Origin: Lachnospiraceae bacterium
GTDB taxonomy: Bacteria; Bacillota; Clostridia; Lachnospirales; Lachnospiraceae
Assembly (NCBI GenBank): GCA_021200345.1
Contig: JAJQGR010000207.1
Location: forward strand, 1-6,925
Reading direction: 5' to 3'
Length of the DNA stretch: 6,925 nucleotides
Shown here: piece by piece, positions 6,571-6,925 of the stretch
How the letters are laid out: each line of letters opens with the position of its first letter
Numbering within the stretch: position 1 is the stretch's first letter
Program-made: the position numbers and the translations under genes
Notes under the pieces: model-generated
Told to the model about the DNA's origin: nothing
Databases searched by the model: none
What the model saw: the letters and a program-made list of their open reading frames with translations, nothing else

Positions 6571-6925
6571 CATTGTGTGTCGTTTCTTGACATCAATACT
6601 ATAGTCTCGACGTTCGCGCTCCAGCAAAACTGATCCACGCAGCATCCCCGCTGCACCTCATATCCGGCGGCCAGAAAGGCCTCCAGGTCTCTGGCCAGGC
6701 TGGTGGGCTTGCAGGAAATATACACAATATGTTCCACGCCATAGGATAAAAGCTTCTGCAGGGCTTTCGGGTGAACCCCGTCCCGGGGCGGATCCAGGAT
6801 GATCAGATCCGGCTTCTCGGAAATGGTATCCAGGACCTTCAGCACGTCCCCGGTTAAAAAAGTGCAGTTGGTCAGACCGTTTAAGGCAGCGTTCTCCCGG
6901 GCCGCCTCCACCGCTTCCTCCACGA
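6570..6925 (-). CDS. rlmD: 23S rRNA (uracil-5-)-methyltransferase, RlmD/RumA type, C-terminal part
   Basis: Only the last 117 full codons are present; the gene continues past the right edge. The GTG at 6921-6923 is an internal Val, fitting the family's G-x-E-(I/V)-V context after the SAM-binding strand, not a start. The fragment holds the end of the Rossmann methyltransferase domain: ENAALNGL (visible residues 10-17), GDVLKVL (25-31), LDPPRDGVHPKAL (43-55) and YISCKPTSLARDL (68-80), where the Cys is the catalytic nucleophile of the TrmA/RumA family. The enzyme transfers a methyl group from SAM to C5 of a uridine in 23S rRNA; tRNA-specific TrmA is a less likely alternative. The C-terminal VDQFCWSANVETIVLMSR occupies the usual DMFPHT-x-HVE position, with PHT replaced by CWS. 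At about 57% GC it differs from the downstream genes and probably represents host chromosome. Confidence 0.9.
   Translation of the reverse strand, partial: VEEAVEAARENAALNGLTNCTFLTGDVLKVLDTISEKPDLIILDPPRDGVHPKALQKLLSYGVEHIVYISCKPTSLARDLEAFLAAGYEVQRGCCVDQFCWSANVETIVLMSRNDTQ

Overview
The window carries three co-directional minus-strand genes that look like a DNA phosphorothioation (PT) defence module of the Ssp type, inserted next to the 3' end of a housekeeping rRNA methyltransferase gene. Reading in the direction of transcription (right to left): the C-terminal end of an RlmD/RumA-type 23S rRNA uracil methyltransferase (6570-6925, partial); a 606-base intergenic region with a promoter, short repeats, a tiny ORF and leader hairpins; an SspD-like PAPS-reductase-family ATP pyrophosphatase (4239-5963); an SspB-like DUF4007 protein (3288-4217); and a very large SspC-like P-loop ATPase (1-3291) that is still open at the left edge.

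Organism: probably a Firmicute of the Clostridia (Lachnospiraceae-like). The basis is the AGGAGG-type ribosome binding sites, the single RlmD-type methyltransferase with DPPRDG and YISCKP motifs, and the protein style. This is inference, not identification. The rlmD end is about 57% GC (hand count over 6601-6840). Sampled lines of the three-gene block run from about 30 to 47% GC. That contrast suggests a relatively GC-rich host with an acquired AT-rich island whose edge lies between about 6370 and 6570.

The three genes are tightly packed: 21 nt between sspD and sspB, and a 4-base ATGA overlap between sspB and sspC, so they should be one transcript. A good sigma-A-type promoter (TTGACT, 17 nt, TAAACT with an extended TGC) at 6229-6257 points at them. 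Its roughly 260-base leader contains a 20-codon ORF with a perfect AGGAGG, a terminator-like hairpin, and a second stem that could bury the sspD ribosome binding site.

Family knowledge suggests how the genes work together. SspD would activate the DNA backbone or sulfur chemistry with ATP, SspB (DUF4007) would nick or engage DNA, and SspC would supply ATPase motor function, together placing sulfur in the DNA backbone. No cysteine desulfurase (SspA/DndA) and no PT-sensing effector (SspE) lies in the window. They may lie beyond the left edge, or the desulfurase may be a host IscS-like enzyme.
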